Of a stretch of 7,109 bases of DNA, positions 5,402-7,109 are shown one piece after another. Below the pieces are notes generated by a model. That model was not told where the DNA came from. It ran no database searches and worked only from the letters and a program-made list of their open reading frames with translations. The DNA comes from Pseudomonadota bacterium. GTDB lineage: Bacteria > Pseudomonadota > Gammaproteobacteria > Xanthomonadales > Rhodanobacteraceae. The position numbers and the translations under genes are program-made. The stretch spans positions 1-7,109 of the forward strand of contig JAJZGE010000087.1 of NCBI GenBank assembly GCA_021798675.1, read 5' to 3'. Position 1 is the stretch's first letter, and every line of letters begins with the position of its first letter.

Positions 5402-7109
5402 CTACTGGCAAGCCTCGCAGTATTCCGGGTTCTCCAGTGAGCAGAACACTGCGGCGGTGGCCGTCTCCTGATCAGGCGCGGCGGTCTTCGCTGCCGCCAC
5501 CGTCGCCTTGGCGATCTTCGTCGCCGGCCGCGAGCGCAGGTAGTAGGTGGTCTTGATGCCCGCCTTCCATGCGTACATGTACATCGACGACAGCTGGCCG
5601 ATGTTCGGGTTTTCCATGAACAGGTTCAGCGACTGGCTCTGGTCGATGTAGGCACCACGTGCCGCGGCCAGGTCGATCAGCGCCTTCTGCGGCAGCTCCC
5701 ACACCGTGCGATAGATCATCCGCAGGCGCTCGGGAATGGCCGCGATGGCCTGGATCGAACCTTCGGCCAGCTTGATTTGGTCGCGTATCTCGGCCGTCCA
5801 CAGCCCGAGCGTCTTGAGTTCCTCGACCAGGTAGCGGTTGACCACCAGGAAGTCGCCCGACAGCGTCTCGCGCTTGAACAGGTTGCTTACCTGCGGCTCG
5901 ATGCACTCGTAGCAGCCGGCGATCGAGGCGATGGTCGCGGTGGGCGCGATGGCGACCAGCAGCGAGTTGCGCAAGCCCTTGGCCTTGATCGATTCGCGCA
6001 GCGCACCCCAGCGCGCCGGTTCGTGCGGCGTGGCACTGGCCCAGTGGTCGAACTGCAGCTCGCCGTTGGCGGCGCGGCTTTCGGCGAAGCCCGGATGCGC
6101 GCCGTGCTCCATCGCCAGCTCGTTCGACTGCGACAGTGCGTGGAAGTAGATCTCCTCGGCGATGCGCGTGGAGAGCGCCAGCGCCTCGGCCGAGTCGAAC
6201 GGCAGGCGCAGCTTGAAGAACACGTCCTGCAGACCCATCACGCCCAGGCCGACCGGACGCCACTTGGCGTTGGCGACCTGGGCGGTGGCGATGGGATAGA
6301 AGTTGAGGTCGATCACGCGGTCGAGCTGGCGCACCGCGGTGCGCACGGTGGCGGCCAGCTTGTCGAAGTCGAACGCGCCGTCCACCACATGGCGCGACAG
6401 GTTGATCGAGCCCAGGTTGCATACCGCCGTCTCGCCGGCGTGGGTGACTTCCAGGATCTCGGTGCACAGGTTCGACAGGTGGATGACGTTCTCCGCCTTT
6501 GCCGTCTGGTTGCTGGTGGCGTTGCTGCGATCCTTGAAGGTCATCCAGCCGTTGCCGGTCTGCGCCAGGGTACGCAGCATGCGCGCGTAGAGTTCGCGTG
6601 CCTTCACCTTCTTCACCGCCAGACCCTCAGCCTCGGCGGCGCGGTAGGCCGTTTCGAACGCCTCGCCCCAGCGGTCGACGAAGTGCGGTACCACCTTGGG
6701 ATCGAACAGCGACCACTCGCCGTCAGCCTCGACCCGGCGCATGAACTCGTCGGGGATCCAGTTGGCCAGGTTGAGGTTGTGCGTGCGGCGCGCCTCGTCG
6801 CCGGTGTTGTCGCGCAGCTCGAGGAACTCCTCGATGTCGGCGTGCCACGGCTCTAGGTACACGCAGGCCGCGCCCTTGCGCTTGCCGCCCTGGTTCACCG
6901 CGGCAACCGAGGCATCAAGGGTCTTCAGCCATGGCACCAGGCCGTTGGAGTGGCCGTTGGTACCGCGGATCAGCGAGCCGCGCGAGCGCACCCGCGAGTA
7001 GGCCAGGCCGATGCCGCCGGCGAACTTCGACAGCTTCGCCACGTCGGCGTACTTGTCGTAGATCGATTCCAGCGAGTCGGTGGGCGAGTCGAGCAGGAAG
7101 CACGATGAC
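5402..7109 (-). CDS. nrdA: Class Ia ribonucleoside-diphosphate reductase, alpha (large, catalytic) subunit, C-terminal 568 residues
   Basis: The frame is open from the right edge to the TAG at 5402-5404, so the gene starts outside the window and the N-terminal ATP-cone region is not seen. The visible part begins SSCFLLDSPTDSLESIY, whose Cys (7100-7102) matches the first redox cysteine (E. coli Cys225). NLCTE (Cys at 6464-6466, Glu at 6458-6460) matches the thiyl-radical Cys439 and Glu441, and AVCNLGSINL (Cys at 6419-6421) matches Cys462. Adjacent tyrosines in TTYYLRSR (5540-5545) match the Tyr730/Tyr731 radical-transfer pair. The tail ends YCEACQ, a CxxC that shuttles electrons from thioredoxin or glutaredoxin. 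The enzyme makes dNDPs for DNA synthesis with NrdB, encoded downstream on the same strand after an unusual 613-bp gap. No intein or frameshift is visible. The internal GTG at 7040-7042 is not a real start, since homology continues upstream of it. Any NrdR boxes would lie beyond the window. Confidence 0.97.
   Translation of the reverse strand, partial: SSCFLLDSPTDSLESIYDKYADVAKLSKFAGGIGLAYSRVRSRGSLIRGTNGHSNGLVPWLKTLDASVAAVNQGGKRKGAACVYLEPWHADIEEFLELRDNTGDEARRTHNLNLANWIPDEFMRRVEADGEWSLFDPKVVPHFVDRWGEAFETAYRAAEAEGLAVKKVKARELYARMLRTLAQTGNGWMTFKDRSNATSNQTAKAENVIHLSNLCTEILEVTHAGETAVCNLGSINLSRHVVDGAFDFDKLAATVRTAVRQLDRVIDLNFYPIATAQVANAKWRPVGLGVMGLQDVFFKLRLPFDSAEALALSTRIAEEIYFHALSQSNELAMEHGAHPGFAESRAANGELQFDHWASATPHEPARWGALRESIKAKGLRNSLLVAIAPTATIASIAGCYECIEPQVSNLFKRETLSGDFLVVNRYLVEELKTLGLWTAEIRDQIKLAEGSIQAIAAIPERLRMIYRTVWELPQKALIDLAAARGAYIDQSQSLNLFMENPNIGQLSSMYMYAWKAGIKTTYYLRSRPATKIAKATVAAAKTAAPDQETATAAVFCSLENPEYCEACQ

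Noticed and set aside
5777..6856. Plus-strand 359-codon frame opposite nrdA, and a similar one opposite nrdB (3733-4647)
   Set aside because: Both are antisense shadows of well-conserved enzymes, with no ribosome binding site or domain.
5402..7042. nrdA starting at the GTG at 7040-7042
   Set aside because: The same frame stays open to the window edge and encodes the conserved SSC redox cysteine region upstream, so the gene simply starts outside the window.
5402..7109. Intein or intron within nrdA, a frequent site for such elements
   Set aside because: The reading frame is continuous through the catalytic cysteines with normal spacing and no splice motifs.

Overview
The window looks like chromosomal DNA of a high-GC gammaproteobacterium. 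I infer the Xanthomonadales/Rhodanobacter-type lineage from three things: the style of the class Ia ribonucleotide reductase genes, a large Oar-type TonB-dependent receptor, and short 'CGTCATTCCAGC-GAAA' hairpin repeats. The genus is not proven by the sequence. All main genes are on the minus strand, so the biological order runs from high to low coordinates: nrdA (5' end beyond the right edge), a 613-bp gap, nrdB, an Oar-like outer-membrane receptor, then the start of a TetR-family regulator cut by the left edge.

Right half (3763-7109): nrdA and nrdB encode the large (catalytic) and small (radical-bearing) subunits of aerobic class Ia ribonucleotide reductase, which makes deoxyribonucleotides. 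The catalytic cysteines and C-terminal CxxC of NrdA, and the iron ligands and radical tyrosine of NrdB, are all recognisable. The two genes would normally sit close together. Here the gap between them holds a short GIY-YIG nuclease gene on the opposite strand, bracketed by two long imperfect hairpin elements of 96-97 bp. Each element is a pair of inverted copies of one small stem-loop. The four copies show paired compensatory changes, so the stem-loop itself appears to be what is conserved. The whole block (about 4811-5399) looks like a repeat-flanked cassette inserted between nrdA and nrdB.

Middle (338-3762): a 1083-residue Oar-like TonB-dependent receptor with signal peptide, carboxypeptidase-regulatory-like domain, plug and beta-barrel. 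It has its own Shine-Dalgarno and a strong hairpin after its stop codon. The 173-bp gap between nrdB and this gene contains two clear hairpins and only a weak promoter candidate.

Left edge (1-262): the first 75 codons of a TetR/AcrR-family repressor. Four identical 7-bp half-sites (TGTAACG/CGTTACA) form a 32-bp near-perfect palindrome that ends on the start codon and covers the predicted -10 region and the whole -35/-10 spacer. This suggests tight autorepression and a leaderless or nearly leaderless mRNA. It is the cleanest regulatory structure in the window.

No tRNA, rRNA, CRISPR array or canonical insertion sequence was seen. No stretch longer than 300 bases lacks a gene.
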